Shown here one piece after another: positions 1 to 7,021 of a stretch of 10,922 nucleotides of DNA. The stretch is from an uncultured Methylophaga sp. Lineage in GTDB: Bacteria; Pseudomonadota; Gammaproteobacteria; Nitrosococcales; Methylophagaceae. The translations under genes were made by a program, and so were the position numbers. Location: assembly GCA_946885755.1 (NCBI GenBank), contig CAMPHB010000021.1, positions 1 through 10,922 on the forward strand. Direction: 5' to 3'. Under the pieces are notes generated by a model that was given only the letters and a program-made list of their open reading frames with translations, did no database searches and had not been told where the DNA came from. Position 1 is the stretch's first letter; each line of letters begins with the position of its first letter.

Positions 1-712
1 TTTGCGGCGCCTGATACACAACATCAATGTTCAGGCGCACGCCACTGACTTTACCGGGAATACGAAATAAAGTTGCTGCATCTTCAATATGCATAATGGC
101 CAGCGCACTGTCATATTCATACATACCGATTTCAAAGACACCCACCACTGTCAGCCGTTTTAAACGGGGGATAACACCTGCTGGTGTGGGGGTGACATGA
201 GGCGTAATGACGGTAATTTTATCGCCGGCTGTGACGCCCATAGTAATCGCCAGATCTTTACCCAGCACAATGCCGTATTCACCAGCTTTTAAATCGGTCA
301 ACTCACCGATAATCATTTTTTCACCGACAGTGGAAACGCGCGGTTCCAAGGCCGGATCAACTCCGCGCACCAGACTGCCACGGACTTTATTACCCTGATT
401 GAGCATTGCCTGGCCTTCGACAAACGGTGCACTGTTTTCAACGCGCGGAAAGCCCTGAATTTGTGATTCCAGGGTTTGCCAGTCAGTTAATGTGCCGTCA
501 GGACCGGTGACCCAGGCATGAGAAGTCATGCCGAGAATGCGTTCCCGCAGTTCTTTTTCAAAACCATTCATCACCGACAACACCGTGATCAGTGCGGCTA
601 CACCCAGTGCCACACCGAGCATCGAGGTCAGCGAAATAAACGAAATAAAATGGTTGCGGCGTTTGGCTTTGGTATAGCGGGCACCGATGTAGACACTCAG
701 GGGTCTGAACAT
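1..712 (-). CDS. lolC: Lipoprotein-releasing ABC transporter permease (LolC/LolE family), N-terminal part
   Basis: Partial gene: the start is at 712 and the reading frame stays open to the left edge (237 complete codons), so the C-terminal part with the last membrane segments is missing. The N-terminus (FRPLSVYIGARYTKAKRRN, then a hydrophobic stretch at about residues 22-48 ending LSVMNGFEKELRERILGM) is the characteristic opening of LolC/LolE permeases. A periplasmic-type domain follows the first membrane helix. In the family these proteins form the inner-membrane part of LolCDE, which passes outer-membrane lipoproteins to LolA. The fragment cannot distinguish LolC from LolE, or from the single LolF-type subunit of some gammaproteobacteria, so the symbol is provisional. 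The start is supported by family alignment; the Shine-Dalgarno is weak (TTGAG, six bases before ATG). It lies 49 bases downstream of rpiA on the same strand, with a hairpin between, and may be co-transcribed with it. Confidence 0.88.
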   Translation of the reverse strand, partial: MFRPLSVYIGARYTKAKRRNHFISFISLTSMLGVALGVAALITVLSVMNGFEKELRERILGMTSHAWVTGPDGTLTDWQTLESQIQGFPRVENSAPFVEGQAMLNQGNKVRGSLVRGVDPALEPRVSTVGEKMIIGELTDLKAGEYGIVLGKDLAITMGVTAGDKITVITPHVTPTPAGVIPRLKRLTVVGVFEIGMYEYDSALAIMHIEDAATLFRIPGKVSGVRLNIDVVYQAPQ

Positions 713-730
713 AATCAGCTCAATTACAGT

Positions 731-753
731 GAGACCGGTTTAAAACCGGTCTC
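731..753 (-). repeat. Perfect hairpin between rpiA and the Lol permease gene
   Basis: Arms GAGACCGGT (731-739) and ACCGGTCTC (745-753) pair perfectly around a 5-base TTAAA loop; the palindrome extends almost to the centre. It lies just after the rpiA stop and before the permease start, where a terminator or processing hairpin would sit. On neither strand is it followed by a run of T, so it is not a typical intrinsic terminator. It could reduce read-through or stabilise the upstream mRNA end; this is inference. Confidence 0.5.
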
Positions 754-761
754 AAACAGGA

Positions 762-1427
762 TTAGGATTTAGCGTGAACGGTTTTGGTGCCGTCTTCACT
801 GCCCAGCAGCAATACGTCGGCAGGCCGCATCGCGAACAAGCCATTAGTCACCACACCGACGATATCGTTCAAGGTCTTTTCGAGCTTAATCGGTTCCATG
901 ATGTCCCAGCCATGCACATCAAGAATGACATTATGGTTATCGGTTATAAAACCCTCACGGTAAACCGGCTGGCCGCCCATTTTGACGATTTCACGGGCAA
1001 CATAACTGCGTGCCATCGGAATCACTTCAACTGGCAGCGGGAATTTGCCCAGCACATCGACCAGCTTGCTGGCATCAGCAATACAGACAAACTTATCAGC
1101 CGCTGCAGCAATGATTTTTTCGCGGGTCAGGGCACCACCGCCACCTTTGATCAAATTCAGGTTGTGGTTGGATTCATCAGCACCATCAACATAAACAGCC
1201 ACTTCACTGACTTCGTTCAAATCAAATACGTGAATACCGTGATCTTTCAAACGCTGGGTAGAAGCATTGGAGCTGGACACCGCACCTTCGATGCGGCCTT
1301 TGATGGTGGCCAGCGCATCGATAAAATGATTGACGGTAGATCCGGTGCCGACGCCAACCACGCCTGAGGTAGTGATGTATTCGAGCGCCGCCCAGGCAGC
1401 TTGTTTTTTCATTTCATCAGCAGTCAT
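762..1427 (-). CDS. rpiA: Ribose-5-phosphate isomerase A
   Basis: Interconverts ribose 5-phosphate and ribulose 5-phosphate in the cytoplasmic non-oxidative pentose phosphate pathway. The 221-residue protein is close to the E. coli length (219) and colinear with it. Visible motifs are the phosphate loop [11 protein letters not shown] (residues 25-35), SSSNAST (51-57), DGADE (81-85) and [11 protein letters not shown] (94-104). Asp81, Asp84, Lys94 and Glu103 match the known catalytic residues of E. coli RpiA in number and context. The start at 1427 (MTADEMKKQ) was chosen because AAAAGGA lies six bases upstream and the family begins there; an in-frame ATG at 1490 would add 21 residues not found in the family. 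A promoter-like element lies just upstream. Its neighbour downstream on the same strand is the Lol permease gene. Confidence 0.97.
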   Translation of the reverse strand: MTADEMKKQAAWAALEYITTSGVVGVGTGSTVNHFIDALATIKGRIEGAVSSSNASTQRLKDHGIHVFDLNEVSEVAVYVDGADESNHNLNLIKGGGGALTREKIIAAAADKFVCIADASKLVDVLGKFPLPVEVIPMARSYVAREIVKMGGQPVYREGFITDNHNVILDVHGWDIMEPIKLEKTLNDIVGVVTNGLFAMRPADVLLLGSEDGTKTVHAKS

Positions 1428-1444
1428 TGCTAATCCTTTTATTT

Positions 1445-1474
1445 TAGACAGGTATTTTAGCGGGCAATTATAGA
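1445..1474 (+). promoter_or_regulatory. Candidate sigma-70 promoter for ilvA
   Basis: TAGACA (1445-1450, five of six to TTGACA) and TATAGA (1469-1474, four of six to TATAAT) are separated by 18 bases. The start would be near 1481, about 31 bases before the first ilvA ATG. There is no room here for a leader-peptide attenuator of the enteric ilv type. This element is weaker than the opposing rpiA promoter. Confidence 0.35.
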
Positions 1475-1496
1475 GATAAAGTGCCGGCAATGGTAA
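1467..1496 (-). promoter_or_regulatory. Probable sigma-70 promoter for rpiA
   Basis: Read on the minus strand, TTACCA (plus-strand 1491-1496) is followed after 18 bases by a perfect TATAAT (plus-strand 1467-1472). Transcription would start near 1460, giving a leader of about 33 bases before the rpiA ATG. The -10 overlaps that of the opposing candidate promoter for ilvA. Confidence 0.5.
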
Positions 1497-1511
1497 CGTA
1501 CACGGTTTGTA

Positions 1512-3053
1512 ATGTTAAATGAGCTGATGCCAAAGCCAATGCTGACCGAGTATGTCGAAAAAATCCTCAAAGCGCGGGTCTACGATGTTGCCATCGAAAC
1601 GCCGCTGGAAGTAATGCCGCGTTTATCAGCAAGACTGGGTAATCAGATTTTGCAAAAGCGCGAAGATCTGCAGCAGGTGTTCTCATTTAAATTACGTGGC
1701 GCTTATAACAGGATGAGTCATCTGACTGCCGAAGAGCGACAACGCGGTGTGGTCGCAGCGTCTGCCGGCAACCATGCACAGGGTGTGGCACTGGCTGCAA
1801 AAAAAATGGGTATCTCGGCCTTGATTGTCATGCCGAAAACCACACCGCCCATCAAAGTTGAAGCGGTCAGGGCGCTGGGCGCTGAGATATCACTGCATGG
1901 CAACAGTTATGACGATGCTTTTGCGTTTGCCCAAGAGGCTGTCGCCAAACAGGGGCGGGTGTTTATCCATCCCTATGATGATCCGGAAGTGATTGCCGGT
2001 CAGGGCACGATTGCCATGGAAATCATGCGCCAGCATCCGGATCCGGTCTATGCCGTGTTTATTCCCTGTGGTGGTGGCGGCATTCTGGCGGGGATGGCGG
2101 CTTATATCAAAGCGTTCTGGCCACAAATCAAAATCATTGCCGTGGAACCCGCCGATGCGGCAAGCCTAAAAGCGGCGCTCGATGCCGGTGAGCGCGTAGC
2201 GCTGGATCAGGTTGGTTTATTTGCCGACGGCACCGCAGTTCGCCAAGTAGGCGCTGAACCGTTTCGTATTGCGCAGCAAACCGTGGATCATGTGGTGACG
2301 GTGGACAGCGATGAAATCTGCGCTGCGATCATGGATATTTTTGATGATACCCGTAGTGTCGCCGAGCCTTCCGGGGCGCTGGCGGTCGCCGGTGCGAAAA
2401 AGTATATCGCTCAGAATGGCCTGGTTGATAAGACCATGGTGGTCATCAACAGTGGTGCCAATACTAATTTTGACCGGCTGCGTTATATTGCCGAGCGAGC
2501 TGAAATCGGTGAGCGCCGAGAAGTCTTGTTTGCCGCCACCATTGATGAGCAGCCGGGCAGTTTTCAGCGGTTTTGTAAAACGCTGGCGGAACGCGGCATT
2601 ACCGAATTCAACTACCGTTATGCCGATAATCAGGCAGCGCAGGTATTTGTTGGCGTGCGTATGAGCGGCCGTGAAGAAGAGCGGCAGTTGTTGTTTAGCA
2701 GTCTTGATAAAGCCGGTTATCAGTGGGTGGATTTTACCGATAACGAAATGGCCAAGCTGCATGTTCGTTATATGGTCGGTGGCCATGCACCGCAAGCGGA
2801 AAATGAGCGGCTGTTGCGTTTTGAATTTCCTGAGCGCCCCGGTGCTTTACTGCGTTTTCTAACGCATATCGGCAAACGTTGGAATATCAGCCTGTTTCAT
2901 TATCGTAACCATGGTGCCGCCTACGGCCGGGTGCTGGTCGGTATTCAGGTGCCGCCGGAATTCGATAACGAATTCCAGCAATTTCTTGACACCCTTGGTT
3001 ATAGCTACTGGCATGAAACCGATAATCCGGCCTATGCCTTGTTTTTGCAGTAA
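1512..3053 (+). CDS. ilvA: Threonine dehydratase (deaminase), biosynthetic
   Basis: PLP enzyme that deaminates L-threonine to 2-oxobutanoate, the committed step of isoleucine synthesis. At 513 residues it matches the long biosynthetic form (E. coli IlvA, 514), not the short catabolic TdcB. The catalytic domain shows SFKLRGAY with the PLP lysine at K60, SAGNHAQG (84-91) and the phosphate-binding GGGG loop (187-190). A serine-containing SGAN motif follows near the end of that domain. From about residue 335 to the end come two ACT-like regulatory domains, including [16 protein letters not shown] and [10 protein letters not shown], which are strongly like the E. coli regulatory region, so allosteric isoleucine inhibition is expected. 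The start is uncertain: ATG at 1512, 1527 and 1539 are all in frame and none has a strong Shine-Dalgarno; MLTEYVEK at 1539 would also fit. It diverges from rpiA and converges on the SIMPL gene with a 15-base gap. Confidence 0.97.
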   Translation: MLNELMPKPMLTEYVEKILKARVYDVAIETPLEVMPRLSARLGNQILQKREDLQQVFSFKLRGAYNRMSHLTAEERQRGVVAASAGNHAQGVALAAKKMGISALIVMPKTTPPIKVEAVRALGAEISLHGNSYDDAFAFAQEAVAKQGRVFIHPYDDPEVIAGQGTIAMEIMRQHPDPVYAVFIPCGGGGILAGMAAYIKAFWPQIKIIAVEPADAASLKAALDAGERVALDQVGLFADGTAVRQVGAEPFRIAQQTVDHVVTVDSDEICAAIMDIFDDTRSVAEPSGALAVAGAKKYIAQNGLVDKTMVVINSGANTNFDRLRYIAERAEIGERREVLFAATIDEQPGSFQRFCKTLAERGITEFNYRYADNQAAQVFVGVRMSGREEERQLLFSSLDKAGYQWVDFTDNEMAKLHVRYMVGGHAPQAENERLLRFEFPERPGALLRFLTHIGKRWNISLFHYRNHGAAYGRVLVGIQVPPEFDNEFQQFLDTLGYSYWHETDNPAYALFLQ

Positions 3054-3068
3054 CACCCAAAAACAGAG

Positions 3069-3770
3069 CTAGTTGATTTCACTGCCATCCATAATCAATT
3101 GGATCTGGCCATGTACATCGACGCTGACCTCATTGCTGCCAGCCTCAATCGCCACCGGCGCGGCTTTGGACATGGTGTCCATACGCATACTGGATGCTTC
3201 CATGTAACGCGGTGAATAGCCGCCCTGATTGACCGACAAATTCACCAGCCGGTAACCACTGGCAGTAAATTGTTGCTGAATGGCGCTGGCCTGCGCACGG
3301 AATTTTTCAATGGCTTGCTCTGCCAGTTGCTGGCGGGTGGTTTCCAGTTGGTCATCTGAAATCGCAAACTGCATCGATTGAATATTGCCAAGGCTTTGCA
3401 GTTCCGCTAAAAGCTCACTCATTTGACTGAAATCACTGCTTTTCAGGCGTAGTTGCTGACTAACCTGCCAGCTTTGGATTTTGCCATCATCATAAACGGG
3501 CTGGGTCTGATAGCCTTGGGTCTGAACGCTGACGGCATCATAAGTTTTGGCGATACGTAGCGCTTCCTGCGCACTTTTATTGACGGCCTTGGCCAATTCA
3601 CTGGCATCACTGCCGCTGCGCAGAACTTGCAGATAAGCGCTCATTTCGTCGTTACTGACTTCCGTTTTGGCATTGGCACTGAGGTTAATCAGGTTATAGT
3701 GCAGATCATTGTCAGCCAGCGCATTGACACTGAATAACAAGGCGGCGAAAAACAACAGGTATTTAGACAT
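3069..3770 (-). CDS. Exported SIMPL (DUF541/YggE-like) domain protein
   Basis: A 233-residue protein with a clear Sec signal peptide: MSKYLL, a hydrophobic core and an ALA|D cleavage site after about residue 19, so it is expected in the periplasm. The mature part has the pattern of the SIMPL/DUF541 family (YggE, Brucella BP26/OMP28): a strand with N-A-K-T-E-V, a helix rich in A and K (SDASELAKAVNKSAQEAL), QTQGYQTQPVYDDGKIQSW, and a late helix AEQAIEKFRAQASAI. The C-terminal strand VSVDVHGQIQLI is typical. The family's biochemical role is poorly defined; YggE is linked to oxidative stress and BP26 forms ring-like oligomers, and neither role can be assigned here. The start at 3770 was chosen because GGAG lies seven bases upstream and the signal peptide begins there; an in-frame ATG at 3797 would spoil the signal peptide. 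It diverges from pgl and converges on ilvA. Confidence 0.85.
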   Translation of the reverse strand: MSKYLLFFAALLFSVNALADNDLHYNLINLSANAKTEVSNDEMSAYLQVLRSGSDASELAKAVNKSAQEALRIAKTYDAVSVQTQGYQTQPVYDDGKIQSWQVSQQLRLKSSDFSQMSELLAELQSLGNIQSMQFAISDDQLETTRQQLAEQAIEKFRAQASAIQQQFTASGYRLVNLSVNQGGYSPRYMEASSMRMDTMSKAAPVAIEAGSNEVSVDVHGQIQLIMDGSEIN

Positions 3771-3813
3771 ATTCTGACTCCATGAAAAAAGGGGCACGGC
3801 GGTTAAACTTGCC

Positions 3814-3832
3814 GTAGTGGATTCTCCACTGC
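3814..3832. repeat. Small inverted repeat between the SIMPL gene and pgl
   Basis: AGTGGA (3816-3821) and TCCACT (3825-3830) are perfect inverse complements around TTC. The stem can extend by two more pairs, one of them a U-G pair in plus-strand RNA. The repeat sits in the 134-base divergent gap and could be an operator or a leader hairpin for either gene. I found no convincing pair of -35 and -10 boxes in the gap. Confidence 0.35.
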
Positions 3833-3904
3833 AAAATTAACGCAATCTGCCGGGCCTGTCATGTGTCCGGATCGCAAAATCAGGTAAAAATAAAAGGACG
3901 CTCC

Positions 3905-4615
3905 ATGAAAGCCCAAGCCAGAATTCTGCCGGATGCCGGTCAACTCATCACCGCAGCGACCGAACACTTTGTCGCTACTGCCCGCAATGCCATTGCCAAA
4001 AGAGGGGTGTTTTATGTTGCATTGGCTGGTGGCTCAACGCCGAAAGGGTTGTACGAAAAGCTGGCAACCGAACCTTATGCACAACAAATTGACTGGGCGC
4101 GCGTGCACCTGTTTTTTGGTGATGAGCGCTGTGTGCCGGCTGATCATGATGACAGTAACTACAAAATGGCGCGGCTGGCGATGCTCGATAAACTGCCGAT
4201 TCCGGCGGATAATATTCATCGTATGCCAACCGAAACCGGCGATGCTGCTGAGGTTGCAGCTGCCTATGCCAAAACGCTGCAAGCCGTTATGGATGGCGCA
4301 GCATTTGATTTGGTATTGCTGGGACTGGGGCCGGATGGTCATATCGCTTCGTTATTTCCGGAAACACCGGCATTGGCAGTAACCGATAGCCTGACCACGC
4401 ATTTGTATGTTGAAAAATTTGATTCCTGGCGGGTGACGTTAACTTATCCCGTGATTAATGCGGCGCGACAGGTGATTGTCTTTATTGCCGGTGCAGGTAA
4501 AGCCGATATCGTCCGGGATATCACCACTGAAGCCGTCAGCGGATTGCCGGTACAACAACTGGCGCCGCAGGGTGAGTATTACTGGTTTATGGATCAGGCA
4601 GCCGCCGGTCAATAA
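3905..4615 (+). CDS. pgl: 6-phosphogluconolactonase (DevB/Pgl type)
   Basis: Hydrolyses 6-phosphoglucono-1,5-lactone to 6-phosphogluconate, the second step of the oxidative pentose phosphate or Entner-Doudoroff route, in the cytoplasm. At 236 residues it has the usual length of the DevB-type enzyme, which belongs to the glucosamine/galactosamine-6-phosphate isomerase fold. Motifs seen are LAGGSTPKGLYEKLA (40-54), FFGDERCVP (70-78) with DDSNYKMA after it, and GLGPDGHIASLFP (140-152). These are diagnostic of Pgl rather than NagB. The start at 3905 has AAAAGGA about six bases upstream; an in-frame ATG at 3863 would add 14 poorly conserved residues. Its stop codon shares one base with the glk start (TAATG), so the two are probably translationally coupled. 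No zwf is present in the window. Confidence 0.95.
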   Translation: MKAQARILPDAGQLITAATEHFVATARNAIAKRGVFYVALAGGSTPKGLYEKLATEPYAQQIDWARVHLFFGDERCVPADHDDSNYKMARLAMLDKLPIPADNIHRMPTETGDAAEVAAAYAKTLQAVMDGAAFDLVLLGLGPDGHIASLFPETPALAVTDSLTTHLYVEKFDSWRVTLTYPVINAARQVIVFIAGAGKADIVRDITTEAVSGLPVQQLAPQGEYYWFMDQAAAGQ

Positions 4616-5595
4616 TGCCAACTTTGCTGGCAGCCGATATCGGCGGTACCAAAACCCTGTTACAGGTCAGTAACGACAAGGGCGAAGTATTGGCTGAACA
4701 GCGCTTTGCCAGCAAGGATTTTGCCGGCTTTACCGAGCTGTTGACCGGCTTTTTAACCAGCCTGCCGCAAGACTATTTACCGATAACGGCAGCTTGTCTT
4801 GCTGTAGCGGGGCCGATAGCCGTCCGCACTGCCAGCGTCACCAATTTGCCATGGCGGATTGATGCCGATGCACTCTGTGAGCTACTGCCCCTTAAGCAAG
4901 TGACATTGATAAATGATTTTGCCGCAGTCGGTGAGGGTATTGCCTGTCTCACTGAGGATGATTTGTTGATCTTACAAGCTGGCAGGCCGGAACCCGATGC
5001 ACCGCGGGCGGTGATAGGTGCCGGTACCGGTCTTGGCCAGGCTTATATGACACCACATCAGGATGGTTGGCAGGTCTGGGCGACAGAGGGCGGCCATACA
5101 GACTTTGCACCGACCGATGCTTTGCAGCAGCAGTTGCTCGATTATCTGTTGCAGCAATATGTGCATGTTTCGTATGAGCGCCTGGTATCAGGCATGGGGC
5201 TGGAAAATATTTATCAGTTTCTGGCTGGCTTGCATGATTTGCCGGTTAACGTCGAAATGAACGCTGACCGGGCGGCGCAAATCAGTGAACTGGCAAGGCT
5301 TGGTGATCCACTGGCGCAGCAGACCATGCGCTTATTTATTGAAATTTATGGCGCGCAAGCCGGTAACCTTGCGCTGACCGTGATGCCGCGCGCTGGTTTG
5401 TATCTGGCAGGTGGCATTGCTGTGAAAAATCAGTCCATGTTTGAAGATGGCAGCTTTATGCAGGCTTTTCTGGCTAAAGGCCGGATGCAGCCGGTATTGG
5501 AAAACATACCGGTGTATTTGATTCGTAGCGCCGACACCGGGCTACGCGGTGCCGCATTATTAGCGCAAAAAGCACTGTATAATAATGCGCTATGA
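4615..5595 (+). CDS. glk: Glucokinase (Glk family, non-ROK bacterial type)
   Basis: Phosphorylates glucose to glucose 6-phosphate with ATP. The 326-residue protein aligns end to end with E. coli Glk (321). Visible features are the phosphate-binding ADIGGTKT (7-14), LINDFAAVGEG with the catalytic aspartate D101, GAGTGLG (135-141) and the sugar-binding EGGHTDFAP (158-166). VSYERLVSGMGLENIY and LAGGIAVKN in the C-terminal half are also family-typical. It lacks the ROK-type zinc-binding cysteine cluster. It has no good Shine-Dalgarno of its own and starts on the last base of the pgl stop; it overlaps apaG by four bases (ATGA), so all three genes look co-translated. Pairing with pgl makes a direct feed of glucose into 6-phosphogluconate plausible, with glucose-6-phosphate dehydrogenase encoded elsewhere. 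Confidence 0.95.
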   Translation: MPTLLAADIGGTKTLLQVSNDKGEVLAEQRFASKDFAGFTELLTGFLTSLPQDYLPITAACLAVAGPIAVRTASVTNLPWRIDADALCELLPLKQVTLINDFAAVGEGIACLTEDDLLILQAGRPEPDAPRAVIGAGTGLGQAYMTPHQDGWQVWATEGGHTDFAPTDALQQQLLDYLLQQYVHVSYERLVSGMGLENIYQFLAGLHDLPVNVEMNADRAAQISELARLGDPLAQQTMRLFIEIYGAQAGNLALTVMPRAGLYLAGGIAVKNQSMFEDGSFMQAFLAKGRMQPVLENIPVYLIRSADTGLRGAALLAQKALYNNAL

Positions 5596-5972
5596 CAGAC
5601 ACATTGAATGATATCCGGGTAGCCGTTAAAGCCACTTATCTTGACGATGAATCCGATCCGGCGCGTGCCCGCTATTTATTTGCCTACACCATCACGATTG
5701 AGAATCAGGGACAGACAGCCGCGCGGCTGTTATCACGTTACTGGAAAATCACCGGCGGTGATGGTCACGAGCAGGAAGTAGAAGGCGATGGGGTAGTCGG
5801 TAAACATCCATATTTAGCGCCCACTGAAAGTTTTACCTATACCAGTGCCGCGATGCTTGATACCCCGGTGGGGATGATGCAGGGACATTACACCATGCTC
5901 AGTGATGATGGTGAGCGGTTTGCCGTGGATATCCCGCCATTTACGCTGGCGATGCCACAAAAATTACACTGA
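5592..5972 (+). CDS. apaG: ApaG (CorD) family protein
   Basis: A 126-residue protein with the whole ApaG domain (E. coli ApaG has 125): RYLFAYTITIENQG, LLSRYWKITGGDG, the glycine-rich EVEGDGVVG, then TPVGMMQGHYTM and a final IPPFTLAMP. ApaG is a small immunoglobulin/fibronectin-like beta-sandwich protein associated in enterobacteria with magnesium and cobalt resistance and usually encoded beside ksgA and apaH; its biochemical role is not settled. The start at 5592 overlaps the glk stop as ATGA, so it is the third gene of the pgl-glk-apaG operon. Association with sugar-kinase genes instead of ksgA-apaH is a departure from the enterobacterial arrangement. It ends one base before the stop of the convergent gene on the other strand. 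Confidence 0.95.
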   Translation: MTDTLNDIRVAVKATYLDDESDPARARYLFAYTITIENQGQTAARLLSRYWKITGGDGHEQEVEGDGVVGKHPYLAPTESFTYTSAAMLDTPVGMMQGHYTMLSDDGERFAVDIPPFTLAMPQKLH

Positions 5973-5973
5973 G

Positions 5974-6894
5974 TTAATTATTGTCAGGCAAACATTCGCC
6001 GACACTTTGCCGGTGACATAAACTGCCATCAAGCCAGATCGCCTGCCCCAGTAACGCACCCTGTAAATCCGCACTACCCAGATTTGCTTCCCGTAAGTCG
6101 GTGAAGCTTAAATCTGCCTGCCGCAAGTCGCTGCTGGTTAAATCAGCACGGCGTAAATCGGCACCTTTCAGCTTGGCATGATGTAAATTGGCATAACTGA
6201 GATCACTGCCGCTTAAATCGGCATACATCAAATCGCTGTTAGCAAGATTGGCATTCAGCAGGCGGCTGGCGCGTAGCACACTGTTACGCAAATTACTGTT
6301 ACTGAGATCGGCGCCTTGCAGATCGGTCGGATTAAATACGCAGTTTTCCCAATTCACCCCGGCAGCGGCTGGCGCCTGGCAATCGGCTGTGGGCTGCGGG
6401 ATGGTCGTCGGATAAAAAATCGCCGCTAAAAAAATCCCCGCCATCAACAGCAGCGTACTCAGGATCGGCCAAAACCAGCGTTCCTGATGTTGCCGATAAC
6501 CTTCCAGCAAACGGCTGCGTAATTGTCGCTGAATAATCTTTTCAGCCGGTTCGCGGGCGCGTCGCTGTTGTTTGCGCTGTTGCAGCTGCTCCTCGCTGGC
6601 GGTATTTTCTTGCCGACGATCAAAGCCATCACGCTCATCAAGATACAGCTGTGCCTGTTTGCTGTCCGTTGGTATTGCTGTACTGGCAGTATTGACCTCT
6701 AAATCAAGGATATCGCCAATCGGCCGCCAATGCTGACGATCTTCGCTGATTTCATCCTGCGCATTCAGACGGCCAAGCAACCAGTTACTTTTCAGCAATG
6801 CCAGTGTAAACGGCCCTTTGATGTCGCCATTTTGCCGGGTGAACCATTTTTGTCTGTTTGTATGCATGCGGCTGACTTTGTAAACAGAATCCAT
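5974..6894 (-). CDS. GYF-like/transmembrane/pentapeptide-repeat protein
   Basis: A 306-residue three-part protein. Residues 16-62 (KWFTRQNGDIKGPF to EDRQHWRPIGDI) resemble the GYF_2 or DUF4339 domain, a small domain often thought to bind peptides. Residues 78-139 are charged, rich in Q, R and E, and probably helical. Residues 140-162 (WFWPILSTLLLMAGIFLAAI) form one membrane segment; the many arginines and lysines before it put the N-terminus in the cytoplasm and the C-terminus in the periplasm. Residues 189-283 are about 19 consecutive pentapeptide repeats of A(D/N)LxX type, expected to form a right-handed beta-helix, capped by cysteines C172 and C185 before and C293 and C301 after, which could form disulfides. 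Function unknown. Start: ATG at 6894 or 6867 (M10), neither with a strong Shine-Dalgarno. It diverges from the FliK-like gene. Confidence 0.85.
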   Translation of the reverse strand: MDSVYKVSRMHTNRQKWFTRQNGDIKGPFTLALLKSNWLLGRLNAQDEISEDRQHWRPIGDILDLEVNTASTAIPTDSKQAQLYLDERDGFDRRQENTASEEQLQQRKQQRRAREPAEKIIQRQLRSRLLEGYRQHQERWFWPILSTLLLMAGIFLAAIFYPTTIPQPTADCQAPAAAGVNWENCVFNPTDLQGADLSNSNLRNSVLRASRLLNANLANSDLMYADLSGSDLSYANLHHAKLKGADLRRADLTSSDLRQADLSFTDLREANLGSADLQGALLGQAIWLDGSLCHRQSVGECLPDNN

Positions 6895-6979
6895 TGTTAT
6901 ACTAGCACCGGGGCTGCAAAAAAGGGGCGACGCTGTGAAGCCGAGCCACGCCCAATTTTGACAGCAATTTTAATCCGCT

Positions 6980-6994
6980 TGGTACGCCGTGCGC
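6980..6994 (+). promoter_or_regulatory. Possible sigma-54 promoter for the FliK-like gene
   Basis: TGGTACG followed by GC at the right distance (GG at 6981-6982, GC at 6993-6994) matches 8 of the 11 fixed positions of the TGGCACG-N4-TTGC consensus, with both invariant dinucleotides present. Initiation would fall near 7006, about 16 bases before the ATG. The two T positions before GC are lost, so the match is tentative. A perfect TTGACA lies at 6958-6963 but has no matching -10. Confidence 0.28.
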
Positions 6995-7021
6995 GCCGTG
7001 TATTCATATAAGGTGTAAGCC

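Noticed and set aside
207..398. Small plus-strand frame inside the Lol permease region
   Set aside because: It lies antisense to the conserved permease coding sequence and has no Shine-Dalgarno or family match.
774..1367. 197-codon plus-strand frame antisense to rpiA
   Set aside because: Its length reflects the codon bias of rpiA on the other strand; RpiA is fully conserved end to end and the antisense product has no family features.
2217..2795. 192-codon minus-strand frame inside ilvA
   Set aside because: Shadow of ilvA; the residues show no domain and the ilvA frame is intact through this stretch.
5974..6894. Pentapeptide protein as a Qnr/MfpA-type gyrase-protection protein
   Set aside because: It has a transmembrane helix and a probably periplasmic repeat domain with paired cysteines, unlike soluble cytoplasmic gyrase mimics.
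6896..6901. TATAAC (minus strand) as -10 box directly before the ATG at 6894
   Set aside because: No acceptable -35 at 16-18 bases, and the start of transcription would fall inside the coding sequence unless M10 is the true start.
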